From an uncultured Collinsella sp. (GTDB taxonomy: Bacteria; Actinomycetota; Coriobacteriia; Coriobacteriales; Coriobacteriaceae), in NCBI GenBank assembly GCA_934655835.1, contig CAKUHM010000049.1, forward strand, positions 1 through 8,878: a DNA stretch of 8,878 nt, in the 5' to 3' direction. Under the pieces are notes generated by a model that searched no databases, was not told where the DNA came from, and was given only the letters and a program-made list of their open reading frames with translations. Position 1 is the stretch's first letter. Every line of letters begins with the position of its first letter. Shown here in pieces: positions 1 through 5,710 of the stretch. A program made the position numbers and the translations under genes.

Positions 1-1018
1 CATCAGAAGCATAATCCAGAAGCTCGCGCTTGGAATCATCGCCGGCGACGGCCTTCTCAAGGTCAGCCATCTCATAGCAAAGGGCGTAAGCCTCGGTGCC
101 CGCGGAGACCTCCTCGCGATGACCGTCCGCGGTCCACACGATCGTAGCGCGATCGGCGCGCGGATATTCGTTGACCTCGATATAGCAGTTGTCAAAGCTG
201 ATAACCGAGCGCTTGGGCTGCTTGGAGTGGAGCGTAAGGCTCACGACGCCCAGCTGCTGCTCGGCATTGCGGCAGACGATGCCGCCTGCAACATCGACGC
301 CAGTCTCGCAGGTGTTGCCCAGCGAAACGACCTCGGCGGGCTGGCTCGCCATAAACAGGCGCATAACGGACAGTGCATACACGCCAATATCGAGCATGGC
401 ACCACCGGCGAGGTTGCGATTGTAGAAACGGTTGGTCAGGTCGCCGTACTCCTTGTAGCTACCAAAGTTGAGCTGAGCGAGGTTCATGCGGCCGAACTCG
501 CCGGCATCCATGCGACGGCGCAACTCTTGATACAAGGGCATGTGGAGCACCGTGGTAGCGTCCATAAGGACCACGTTGTGCTCGGCGGCAATGGCACGGG
601 CCTCATCGAGTTCAGCGGAATTGAGGGTAATGGCCTTTTCGCAGAGCACGTGCTTGCCGGCTGCCAGGGCAGCGCGCAGATAGGTGATATGAGTGTTGTG
701 CGGGGTAGTGATGTAGACGGCGTCGATGTCAGGATCGGCGTAGAGGTCCTCAACCGTGTCGTAGACCTTCTCGATGCCATACTGATCGGCAAAAGCCTGA
801 GCCTTGGACAGCGTGCGGTTGGCAACGCCCGCAAGCTTGCGGCCGGCAAGAGCAAGGGACTGAGCCATCTGGTTGGCGATAACGCCGCAACCGATCACGG
901 CCCAACGGAGCTCGGGAGCCGTAAAAATATCGTCGGGGAACGGCTTGTCCTGGACCGAAGCGAACGCTGCTTTGGCGGCTGCCGCGGCGTCGAGCGGAGC
1001 CTGCTTGGAATCTACCAT
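1..1018 (-). CDS. Gfo/Idh/MocA family NAD(P)-dependent oxidoreductase (C-terminal end missing)
   Basis: My translation of the minus strand gives 339 codons before the window edge, so the C-terminus is missing. After an Ala-rich stretch of about 38 residues comes a Rossmann nucleotide-binding fold with GCGVIA (residues 43-48). CEKAITLN (126-133) stands where the family usually has the catalytic-region EKP, so an Ala replaces the Pro. GGAMLDIGVYALS (205-217) matches the substrate-pocket motif of the glucose-fructose oxidoreductase / dimeric dihydrodiol dehydrogenase branch, with D210 and Y214 as likely active-site residues. Such cytosolic enzymes oxidise or reduce sugars, inositols or diols with NAD(P); the substrate cannot be told from sequence. 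Two in-frame ATGs lie side by side (1021 and 1018). The AGGAGG at 1025-1030 is 3 nt from the first and 6 nt from the second, so I chose 1018. A strong terminator and a 420-bp spacer separate it from the ribosomal operon. Confidence 0.9.
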   Translation of the reverse strand, partial: MVDSKQAPLDAAAAAKAAFASVQDKPFPDDIFTAPELRWAVIGCGVIANQMAQSLALAGRKLAGVANRTLSKAQAFADQYGIEKVYDTVEDLYADPDIDAVYITTPHNTHITYLRAALAAGKHVLCEKAITLNSAELDEARAIAAEHNVVLMDATTVLHMPLYQELRRRMDAGEFGRMNLAQLNFGSYKEYGDLTNRFYNRNLAGGAMLDIGVYALSVMRLFMASQPAEVVSLGNTCETGVDVAGGIVCRNAEQQLGVVSLTLHSKQPKRSVISFDNCYIEVNEYPRADRATIVWTADGHREEVSAGTEAYALCYEMADLEKAVAGDDSKRELLDYASD

Positions 1019-1061
1019 CATGTGCCTCCTGTGTCATAGAACGACTTGCATTTCTGACAGC

Positions 1062-1103
1062 TCTATATTCGCACAAACACGCGCGTCTATGCGCGTTTTT
1101 GCG
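1062..1103 (-). promoter_or_regulatory. Putative promoter with overlapping inverted repeat upstream of the oxidoreductase
   Basis: On the minus strand a -35-like TAGACG (1084-1089) and a -10-like TATAGA (1062-1067) are separated by 16 nt, placing a start about 35 nt before the gene's ATG. An inverted repeat, ACGCGC-N6-GCGCGT (1079-1084 and 1091-1096), covers the -35 element. It extends imperfectly to 13-nt arms (1072-1084 and 1091-1103, 11 of 13 positions complementary), which suggests an operator. The hexamers are only moderate matches, so the promoter is a guess; the inverted repeat is seen directly. Confidence 0.4.
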
Positions 1104-1110
1104 TATCTCA

Positions 1111-1168
1111 CCGCTAAACGGTCATTTTTGCCCCGTAAACGGCGCATATATACGCGGCATTGCGCAAT
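1111..1168. promoter_or_regulatory. Cluster of short palindromes (operator-like) in the oxidoreductase upstream region
   Basis: Four palindromic words lie in 58 bp: CCGCTAAACGG (1111-1121), CCGTAAACGG (1133-1142), GCGCATATATACGC (1142-1155) and ATTGCGCAAT (1159-1168). The first two are variants of one another with their right ends 21 bp apart, about two helical turns, as expected for a dimeric repressor binding twice on one DNA face. No regulator gene is visible nearby. What binds here, if anything, is unknown. Confidence 0.35.
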
Positions 1169-1225
1169 AGAACGCAAGAGAACGCGCACAGACACGCAAG
1201 CATGCAATTTACAGAGCACGACGCG

Positions 1226-1332
1226 CGACCGATATTGGCTCTTAGGCGGATAAGAATCTATGCTTGATGCATCCAGTAGGTTGATCCCCGATACATCTCA
1301 GGCCGGAAGATTTATACAGGAGATATCGGTCG
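1226..1332. repeat. 107-bp element closed by a 10-bp perfect inverted repeat, with a competing inner stem
   Basis: The arms CGACCGATAT (1226-1235) and ATATCGGTCG (1323-1332) are perfect complements. The right arm can also pair with CCGATACATCTC (1288-1299) through GAGATATCGG (1320-1329), with a two-base bulge. The two pairings exclude each other. The surrounding gap has no convincing gene on either strand. It could be a small structured RNA, a riboswitch-like switch or a decayed small mobile element. I see no known riboswitch core and no flanking target-site duplication. Confidence 0.35.
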
Positions 1333-1393
1333 AAAGGACTCTAGGAATGCCATTAAGATCGCCCTGCCCGCGAAGGACCTTCCCCAACGGCTA

Positions 1394-1433
1394 CCCCACT
1401 CATTTAAGTCTGTCCCCAATGAGTGCAATGAGT
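1394..1433. repeat. Small hairpin repeat with two alternative right arms
   Basis: ACTCATT (1398-1404) pairs perfectly with AATGAGT at 1418-1424 and again with the identical word at 1427-1433. With the second copy the stem extends by flanking C/G pairs, with one mismatch. The loop reads TAAGTCTGTCCCC, which recalls the short hairpins found beside IS200-like and REP-associated tyrosine transposases. No transposase is present in this window, so the origin is unproven. Confidence 0.3.
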
Positions 1434-1441
1434 AGGGATAG

Positions 1442-1477
1442 AAAAAGGCCCGGGTGCCGTGGGGCATCCGGGCCTTT
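1442..1477 (-). terminator. Intrinsic terminator of the ribosomal protein operon
   Basis: A 15-bp stem (1444-1458 with 1463-1477, one G-T wobble) closes a 4-nt loop. On the minus strand the stem ends in GGGCC and runs into TTTTTC. It begins 26 nt downstream of the rplX stop codon. The U-tract lies only on the minus-strand side, which fixes the direction. It ends transcription where rplE would follow in most bacteria. Confidence 0.9.
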
Positions 1478-1503
1478 GCTAGCAACTTGATGTTGCGGGC
1501 AGC

Positions 1504-1809
1504 TTAGAACTTGTGGCCGCACTTCTTGCAGACGCGCAGCTTGTTCTTGCCGTCCTTCTCGTGACCGACGCGGGTAACCTTACCGCACTCGGGGCAGACG
1601 AGATTGACGTTGGAGGCATCGATGGGAGCCTCCTGCGAAACGATGCCGCCCTGCTGGTTGGCAGCGTTGGGCTTGACGGCCTTCTTGACGACCGAAACGC
1701 CCTCGACAACGACCTTGTTCTCGGCGGGGAGAGCACGCAGGATAACGCCCTGCTTGCCGCGATCCTTACCAGAGAGAACCTGGACCTTATCGCCCTTCTT
1801 GATATACAT
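1504..1809 (-). CDS. rplX: 50S ribosomal protein L24 (uL24)
   Basis: 101 residues, the usual length. L24 is an assembly initiator that binds the 5' domain of 23S rRNA. The N-terminal KOW motif ([18 protein letters not shown], residues 4-21) and [11 protein letters not shown] (33-43) identify it. The C-terminal half carries CPEC (C72, C75) and CKKC (C94, C97), a zinc-ribbon-like four-cysteine version of L24; many bacterial L24 proteins lack these cysteines. The start ATG at 1809 is preceded by AGGGGAG with normal spacing. The gene follows rplN by 13 nt and is the last gene of the operon, with the terminator directly downstream. rplE is absent. Confidence 0.97.
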   Translation of the reverse strand: MYIKKGDKVQVLSGKDRGKQGVILRALPAENKVVVEGVSVVKKAVKPNAANQQGGIVSQEAPIDASNVNLVCPECGKVTRVGHEKDGKNKLRVCKKCGHKF

Positions 1810-1822
1810 ATATCTCCCCTAA

Positions 1823-2191
1823 CTACAGGGTCTCGGGAGCGAGCGAGACGATCTTCATGTACTTCTTGTCACGAAGCTCGCGAGCGACGGGCCCGAAGAT
1901 ACGGGTGCCGACGGGCGAACCATCGTTGTTGATGACAACGCAGGCGTTCTCATCAAAGCGAATGTAGGAGCCATCCTTGCGGCGGATCTCCTTAACGGTG
2001 CGAACGACGACGCAACGGACAACGTCCTTCTTCTTGACGTTGGCGCCAGGGGTAGCCTCCTGGACAGCACCGATGAACACATCGCCGATGCCTGCATAAC
2101 GACGCTTGGAACCGCCAAGCACCTTGATGCAGCGAATCTTGCGAGCGCCGGAGTTGTCGGCGACGTTCAGCATGGTTTGCATCTGAATCAT
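1823..2191 (-). CDS. rplN: 50S ribosomal protein L14 (uL14)
   Basis: 122 residues, the standard L14 length. The opening [18 protein letters not shown] and the following IKVLGG, together with the C-terminal [26 protein letters not shown], are diagnostic. L14 sits at the subunit interface of the 50S particle and contacts 16S rRNA. The ATG at 2191 has GGAGG about 10 nt upstream. Unlike most genes here, it is preceded by a long (118-nt) strongly palindromic spacer. In Escherichia coli rplN opens the separate spc operon, so this gap lies exactly at that ancestral boundary. The gene is followed by rplX after 13 nt. Confidence 0.98.
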   Translation of the reverse strand: MIQMQTMLNVADNSGARKIRCIKVLGGSKRRYAGIGDVFIGAVQEATPGANVKKKDVVRCVVVRTVKEIRRKDGSYIRFDENACVVINNDGSPVGTRIFGPVARELRDKKYMKIVSLAPETL

Positions 2192-2309
2192 GGTAGATGT
2201 TCCTCCGAACTAAGAACCGAAGAGAGGTGCGCAGCCTGTATACGGCCTGTGGTATGCAAGCCAGGCATACGCACATCTTCGGAAACGTACAAGTCGTAAG
2301 AGCGACTGC
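2192..2309 (-). promoter_or_regulatory. Structured rpsQ-rplN spacer, candidate rplN leader RNA
   Basis: In this 118-nt gap a 7-bp outer stem (2217-2223 with 2276-2282) stacks on a 5-bp stem (2227-2231 with 2270-2274) across a small internal loop. Inside, GTATGC (2252-2257) pairs with GCATAC (2265-2270). Two identical GCCTGT words (2234-2239 and 2245-2250) can compete for one CAGGC (2262-2266), giving alternative folds. A separate 5-bp hairpin lies at 2292-2307, just after rpsQ. The pairings are seen directly; control of rplN-rplX by a ribosomal protein, or protection of an mRNA end, is inference. I could not identify a convincing promoter inside it. Confidence 0.6.
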
Positions 2310-2570
2310 TTATTTAGCGCGCTCGACGACCTCGATGAGGCGCCAACGCTTCATCTTGGACATAGGACGGGTCTCCATAACGCGGACGGTGTCGCCCACG
2401 CCAGCCGTGCACTCCTCGTCGTGAGCGTGCAGCTTCTTGGAGCTGGTCATCATCTTGCCGTACTTGGGGTGACGCTTGCGCTCGGTGATGGTGACAACGA
2501 TGGTCTTGGCACCGGAGACGGAGGTAACGACACCCGTACGGACCTTACGCGAGTTACGCGAATCAGTCAT
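2310..2570 (-). CDS. rpsQ: 30S ribosomal protein S17 (uS17)
   Basis: 86 residues, normal for S17, an OB-fold protein that binds the 5' domain of 16S rRNA early in 30S assembly. The sequence RKVRTGVVTSVSGAKTIVV (residues 8-26), the basic KRHPKYGKMM stretch and GDTVRVMETRPMSKMKRWRL near the end are the family signatures. The ATG at 2570 follows AGGAGA with about 4 nt spacing. The gap to the upstream rpmC is only 16 nt. Downstream the coupling breaks: the 118-nt structured spacer precedes rplN. This matches the end of the classical S10 operon. Confidence 0.98.
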   Translation of the reverse strand: MTDSRNSRKVRTGVVTSVSGAKTIVVTITERKRHPKYGKMMTSSKKLHAHDEECTAGVGDTVRVMETRPMSKMKRWRLIEVVERAK

Positions 2571-2586
2571 GTTCTCTCCTTAGGTC

Positions 2587-2802
2587 CTACTCGGCGACAG
2601 CGGACTTCTCCGCTGCGATCTCGCGGGCGCGCTGCTCCGTGAGGACGCGAGCGATGTCCTTCTTCACGGTGTTGACGCGAGCGGTGTTGTCCAACTGGCT
2701 GGTGGCCATCTGGAAACGAAGGTTAAAGAGCTCGGCGCGCATTTCCTTCAGCTTCTCAACGAGCTGAGCGTCCGAGAGCTCACGAATCTCTGCGGGCTTC
2801 AT
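2587..2802 (-). CDS. rpmC: 50S ribosomal protein L29 (uL29)
   Basis: 71 residues, two long helices, typical of L29, which sits beside the polypeptide exit tunnel next to L23 and helps form the docking site for exported and nascent-chain factors. KPAEIRELSDAQLVEKLKE and AELFNLRFQMATSQLDN are characteristic. The start ATG overlaps the rplP stop (TAATG), and GGAGGAG lies 5 nt upstream within the end of rplP, so translation is probably coupled. The last residues form a short Ala/Glu-rich tail. Confidence 0.97.
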   Translation of the reverse strand: MKPAEIRELSDAQLVEKLKEMRAELFNLRFQMATSQLDNTARVNTVKKDIARVLTEQRAREIAAEKSAVAE

Positions 2803-3305
2803 TAGTTCTCCTCCTTGGCGGCGGCGGCGTCCTCAGCAGCCCACTTGGCCTCGAGAGCGGCCTCCTCAGCCATCTCCTTCTCGATGCGCTGCTCAGCGTT
2901 CTTAGCAGCAACAATCTTGGTCTTGATGGGAAGCTTGTGCTGTGCAAGACGCAGAGCCTCGCGAGCGACCTCCTCGGGCACGCCCTTGACCTCGAACATG
3001 ATGCGGCCGGGCTTGACGACGGCCACCCACTCCTCGGGGTTACCCTTACCAGAACCCATGCGAGTCTCGGCAGGCTTCTTGGTGATGGGCTTATCGGGGA
3101 AGATCGTGATGTAGACACGACCGCCACGCTTCATGTAGCGGGTCATGGCAATACGAGCGGCCTCGATCTGACGGTTGGTGATCCAATGGGCCTCGAGAGC
3201 CTGGATACCAAACTCGCCGAAATGCAGCTCGGTATTACCCTTGGCCTGGCCCTTCATGGAGCCACGCTGCACCTTGCGGTGAAGAATACGCTTAGGGGCA
3301 AGCAC
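2802..3305 (-). CDS. rplP: 50S ribosomal protein L16 (uL16) with acidic/Ala-rich C-terminal tail
   Basis: 167 residues. The core, about residues 1-133, is canonical L16, which binds near the A site and the peptidyl transferase centre: GFxxGxxAL-like [47 protein letters not shown] (75-88) and [22 protein letters not shown]. The last 34 residues are rich in Ala, Glu and Lys and should form a long charged helix; most L16 proteins end near residue 137-145. The start is GTG at 3305, sharing its first base with the rpsC TAG stop, with GGAGGGG just upstream. A downstream start would cut into the conserved N-terminus. Confidence 0.97.
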   Translation of the reverse strand: MLAPKRILHRKVQRGSMKGQAKGNTELHFGEFGIQALEAHWITNRQIEAARIAMTRYMKRGGRVYITIFPDKPITKKPAETRMGSGKGNPEEWVAVVKPGRIMFEVKGVPEEVAREALRLAQHKLPIKTKIVAAKNAEQRIEKEMAEEAALEAKWAAEDAAAAKEEN

Positions 3306-4015
3306 TACTGACCCCTCCTCTCGGAGTTACGACGACGAGGACGGGAAGAGCCCTCGAGTGCAGGGTTGGGAACAGGCTGGCCCGGGAGCTTCTCGCCCAG
3401 GTAGATCCAGACCTTCACGCCGCAAGCGCCCATGGTGGTGCTGGCGACAGCCGTGCCGTAGTCGATCTTGGCACGGAGGGTGTGCAGAGGCACACGACCC
3501 TCACGGTACCACTCACGACGGCCCATCTCGGCACCGCCGAGACGACCGGAGCACTGGATACGGATGCCCTTAGCGCCGGCCTTGCGGGCGGACTGGACAG
3601 CCTTGCGCATAGCGCGACGGAAGGCAACGCGGCCCTCGAGCTGCTCAGCGATAGACTGAGCAACGAGGTTGGCGTCGAGCTCGGGGCGCTTGATCTCGAC
3701 AACGTCGACGGAGAGCTGGCCCTTGGAGACGCCAGCGACCTTCTCGAGCTCGGTGCGGAGGGTATCGATCTCGGCACCCTTCTTACCGATGACAACGCCG
3801 GGGCGAGCGGTGAGGATGATGACCTTCACCTTGTCGCCAGCGCGCTCGATCTCGACGCGGGAGACAGCTGCGCGGGAAAGACGCTTCTCGAGGTACTTGC
3901 GGATCTCGAGATCGTTACCGAGGGTCTTAGCGTAATCCTTCTCTGCGAACCAGCGGGAGCGCCAGTTCTCGGTGATGCCAAGACGGAAGCCGGTGGGGTA
4001 GACTTTCTGACCCAT
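3305..4015 (-). CDS. rpsC: 30S ribosomal protein S3 (uS3)
   Basis: 236 residues, normal S3 length. S3 lies at the mRNA entry channel of the 30S head and contributes to helicase activity. It opens [22 protein letters not shown]. The type II KH domain carries the GKKG loop (77-80), and the C-terminal domain holds [20 protein letters not shown] and [28 protein letters not shown]. The tail ends in the basic [10 protein letters not shown]. The ATG at 4015 lies 6 nt after the rplV stop, with AGGAGG inside the last rplV codons. The stop TAG overlaps the rplP GTG start by one base. Confidence 0.98.
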   Translation of the reverse strand: MGQKVYPTGFRLGITENWRSRWFAEKDYAKTLGNDLEIRKYLEKRLSRAAVSRVEIERAGDKVKVIILTARPGVVIGKKGAEIDTLRTELEKVAGVSKGQLSVDVVEIKRPELDANLVAQSIAEQLEGRVAFRRAMRKAVQSARKAGAKGIRIQCSGRLGGAEMGRREWYREGRVPLHTLRAKIDYGTAVASTTMGACGVKVWIYLGEKLPGQPVPNPALEGSSRPRRRNSERRGQ

Positions 4016-4021
4016 ACAGCT

Positions 4022-4393
4022 TTACGCCTCCTTTCGAGGAGCAACGACGACGGTGATGTGGGAAGTACGCTTCAGAATGCGAGAAGCGGAACCCTTGGCG
4101 CGGGGACGGATGCGCTTAAGCGTCGGACCCTCGTCAACATAGGCAGCGGCGACAACCAGGTTGTCGGCACGCAGACCGTTGTTGTTCTCGGCGTTCGCAA
4201 CGGCGGAACGGAGAACCTTCTCGACATCCACGGCGACGGCGCGGTCGCAGAAGTGGAGGATGTCGAAGGCCTGAGCGACAGGCTTGCGGCGGATCAGATC
4301 GACCACCAGGCGGGCCTTGCTGGGGGAAACACGCACGTACTTAGCGACGGCGCGAACCTCGGTGGCCTCAGTTTCAATAGACTTAGTTGCCAT
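4022..4393 (-). CDS. rplV: 50S ribosomal protein L22 (uL22)
   Basis: 123 residues. The core matches L22, whose long beta-hairpin lines the exit tunnel and contributes to macrolide sensitivity: [35 protein letters not shown] and [31 protein letters not shown]. The N-terminus is about ten residues longer ([13 protein letters not shown]) than in many L22 proteins. The hairpin residues look normal, with no insertion or deletion of the kind known from macrolide-resistant mutants. The ATG at 4393 has AGGGGGT about 9 nt upstream. It follows rpsS by 14 nt and is coupled to rpsC. Confidence 0.98.
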   Translation of the reverse strand: MATKSIETEATEVRAVAKYVRVSPSKARLVVDLIRRKPVAQAFDILHFCDRAVAVDVEKVLRSAVANAENNNGLRADNLVVAAAYVDEGPTLKRIRPRAKGSASRILKRTSHITVVVAPRKEA

Positions 4394-4407
4394 TTACGGT
4401 TAACCCC

Positions 4408-4668
4408 CTATTTGGCCTTGTGGCCACGGAACGTACGAGTCGGCGCGAACTCGCCGAGCTTGTGACCAACCATGGACTCGGTAACATACACGGGCACATG
4501 CTTGCGGCCGTCGTGGACGGCGATGGTGTGACCAACCATCTCGGGGAAGATGGTGGACGCGCGGGACCAGGTCTTCACGACGTCCTTCTTGCCAGCCTCG
4601 TTCATCGCGGTGATACGCGAGAGAAGGCGAGTCTCCACGAACGGGCCCTTTTTGAGACTTCTGCTCAT
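4408..4668 (-). CDS. rpsS: 30S ribosomal protein S19 (uS19)
   Basis: 86 residues. S19 binds 16S rRNA in the 30S head near the A-site t[19 protein letters not shown] at the start, [49 protein letters not shown] in the middle and the RGHKAK end are the family pattern with nothing missing. The ATG at 4668 has AGGAGAAAG about 6-9 nt upstream. The gap from rplB is 32 nt. The TAG stop at 4408-4410 is 14 nt from the rplV start. Confidence 0.98.
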   Translation of the reverse strand: MSRSLKKGPFVETRLLSRITAMNEAGKKDVVKTWSRASTIFPEMVGHTIAVHDGRKHVPVYVTESMVGHKLGEFAPTRTFRGHKAK

Positions 4669-4700
4669 AAGTGCTTTCTCCTAAAACTCGGTATCCGAAA

Positions 4701-5531
4701 TTACTTCTTACGGCGACGAATGATGTGCTGGTTCGAGACCTTCTTCTTCTTGCGCGTACGAAGGCCCTTCGTCGGCTTACCCCAGGGGGTAACAGAGGGA
4801 CGACCAGAGGTGTGGTTCTTGCCCTCGCCACCGCCGTGCGGGTGGTCGACAGGGTTCATGACGGTACCGCGGACGGTCGGGCGCACGTTCATGTGACGCT
4901 TACGGCCGGCCTTGCCGATGACGATGTTGGCGTGATCGGCGTTGCCGACCTCACCGACGGTGGCGCGGCAGGTAACGAGGATGCGGCGCATCTCGGAGGA
5001 AGGCATACGGACGATAGCGTACTTGCCCTCCTTACCCATCAGCTGGCAGGAGTTACCGGCGGAACGGGCGATAGCAGCGCCCTTGCCCGGCTGGAACTCG
5101 ACGGCGTGGATGAGCGTACCGACGGGGATGTCGGCGAGGGGCAGAGCGTTGCCCGGCTTGATGTCGGCGTCAGAACCGGACATGATGGTCTGACCGACCT
5201 CGAGGCCCTTGGGGGCCAGGATGTAGCGCTTCTCACCGTCAGCGTAGTGCAGCAGAGCGATGCGAGCGGAACGGTTCGGATCGTACTCGATCGTGGCAAC
5301 CTTGGCGGGCACGCCGTCCTTGTTGCGCTTGAAGTCGATCACGCGGTAACGACGCTTCACGCCGCCGCCCTGGTGGCGGGTGGTGATGCGGCCGTTGTTG
5401 TTACGACCGGCCTTCTTGGGCAGGGGCTCGAGAAGAGACTTCTCGGGCTTGGTGCAGGTGATCTCAGAGAAATCGGAGATCGTCTGCCAACGCCTACCAG
5501 CGGAGGTCGGCTTAAGGTGCTTTACAGCCAT
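4701..5531 (-). CDS. rplB: 50S ribosomal protein L2 (uL2)
   Basis: 276 residues from the chosen ATG at 5531. L2 is a core 23S rRNA-binding protein needed for subunit association and peptidyl transfer. [15 protein letters not shown] at the start, [15 protein letters not shown] (43-57), and [14 protein letters not shown] (225-238), containing the conserved histidine region close to the peptidyl transferase centre, are diagnostic. The C-terminus [21 protein letters not shown] is typical. In-frame upstream starts reach 5606, but the family N-terminus and an AAAGGGA ribosome-binding site (5537-5543), 5 nt before 5531, fix the start. It is preceded by an unusually long 179-nt spacer with its own candidate promoter and leader. 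Confidence 0.98.
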   Translation of the reverse strand: MAVKHLKPTSAGRRWQTISDFSEITCTKPEKSLLEPLPKKAGRNNNGRITTRHQGGGVKRRYRVIDFKRNKDGVPAKVATIEYDPNRSARIALLHYADGEKRYILAPKGLEVGQTIMSGSDADIKPGNALPLADIPVGTLIHAVEFQPGKGAAIARSAGNSCQLMGKEGKYAIVRMPSSEMRRILVTCRATVGEVGNADHANIVIGKAGRKRHMNVRPTVRGTVMNPVDHPHGGGEGKNHTSGRPSVTPWGKPTKGLRTRKKKKVSNQHIIRRRKK

Positions 5532-5606
5532 TACAATCCCTTTCAATAGGAATCCGTTAGCCATCGCAGACAGGGATTCGAGGTTCTGCCTCGGGTGCGA
5601 TGACAC
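5532..5606 (-). promoter_or_regulatory. Candidate rplB leader RNA that could hide the ribosome-binding site
   Basis: An outer 7-bp stem (5562-5568 with 5596-5602) encloses a 5-bp hairpin (5579-5583 with 5589-5593). Between them, bases 5572-5578 are perfectly complementary to 5535-5541, which overlaps the rplB Shine-Dalgarno sequence AAAGGGA (5537-5543). Pairing there would block initiation. This has the form of a translational switch of the kind ribosomal proteins use for feedback control. The effector is unknown; L2 itself or L4 are reasonable candidates. Confidence 0.5.
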
Positions 5607-5610
5607 CGGA

Positions 5611-5648
5611 CGTATACACGGTTCCGGGCGTGTCCATTTTATACGCCC
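5611..5648 (-). promoter_or_regulatory. Putative internal promoter for rplB onward, second copy of the rplC upstream block
   Basis: Bases 5613-5637 match 7478-7502 at 22 of 25 positions in the same orientation. On the minus strand the block ends in CCGTGTATAC, giving a -10-like TATACG (5611-5616); no canonical -35 stands 17 nt upstream. An inverted repeat GGGCGT-N11-ACGCCC (5626-5631 with 5643-5648) overlaps it and may be an operator; the rplC copy retains only the GGGCGT half. The predicted RNA would start near 5604, about 73 nt before rplB. Confidence 0.5.
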
Positions 5649-5655
5649 AAAACCT

Positions 5656-5693
5656 TGAGCTCTCGCCTCCCCTATTTGGGAGGCATGAGCTCA
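5656..5693 (-). terminator. Two-tier hairpin after rplW, possible attenuator
   Basis: A 7-bp stem (5656-5662 with 5687-5693) and a second 7-bp stem (5665-5671 with 5678-5684) are separated by a 2x2 internal loop and close a 6-nt loop. On the minus strand the hairpin is followed by AGGTTTTGGG. The T-run is only four long, so full termination is unlikely. Partial termination, an RNA-processing site or a block to exonucleases is more plausible. It begins 17 nt after the rplW stop and just precedes the putative internal promoter. Confidence 0.55.
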
Positions 5694-5710
5694 CTCAACA
5701 GCAGCGAGTC

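Noticed and set aside
119..1039. Open frame of 306 codons on the plus strand
   Set aside because: It is antisense to the oxidoreductase, whose minus-strand translation has clear Rossmann and catalytic motifs.
1236..1300. tRNA-like look around GGTTGATCC
   Set aside because: No cloverleaf with an acceptor stem, anticodon arm and T arm can be drawn; the T-loop consensus GGTTCGA is not present.
1260..1490. 76-codon frame on the plus strand in the gap downstream of rplX
   Set aside because: It runs into the operon terminator hairpin, has a low-complexity Pro/Ser/Arg composition and matches nothing recognisable.
2236..2247. A third copy of the rplC/rplB promoter block, suggested by CCGTATAC in the rpsQ-rplN gap
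   Set aside because: Only about eight bases agree, with an altered spacing; the surrounding bases are explained by the hairpin pairings.
3482..4465. Long open frame of 327 codons on the plus strand
   Set aside because: It lies antisense to rpsC and rplV, which are certain. Its composition (many Gly, Asp, Leu, Val) is what the complement of G+C-rich ribosomal genes yields, and it matches no family I know.
4671..5549. Open frame of 292 codons on the plus strand
   Set aside because: It is fully antisense to rplB and shows only shadow composition.
5529..5606. Upstream start for rplB at 5606, giving a 301-residue protein
   Set aside because: The extra residues do not belong to L2, and they would remove the leader hairpins and the AAAGGGA ribosome-binding site that fits ATG 5531.
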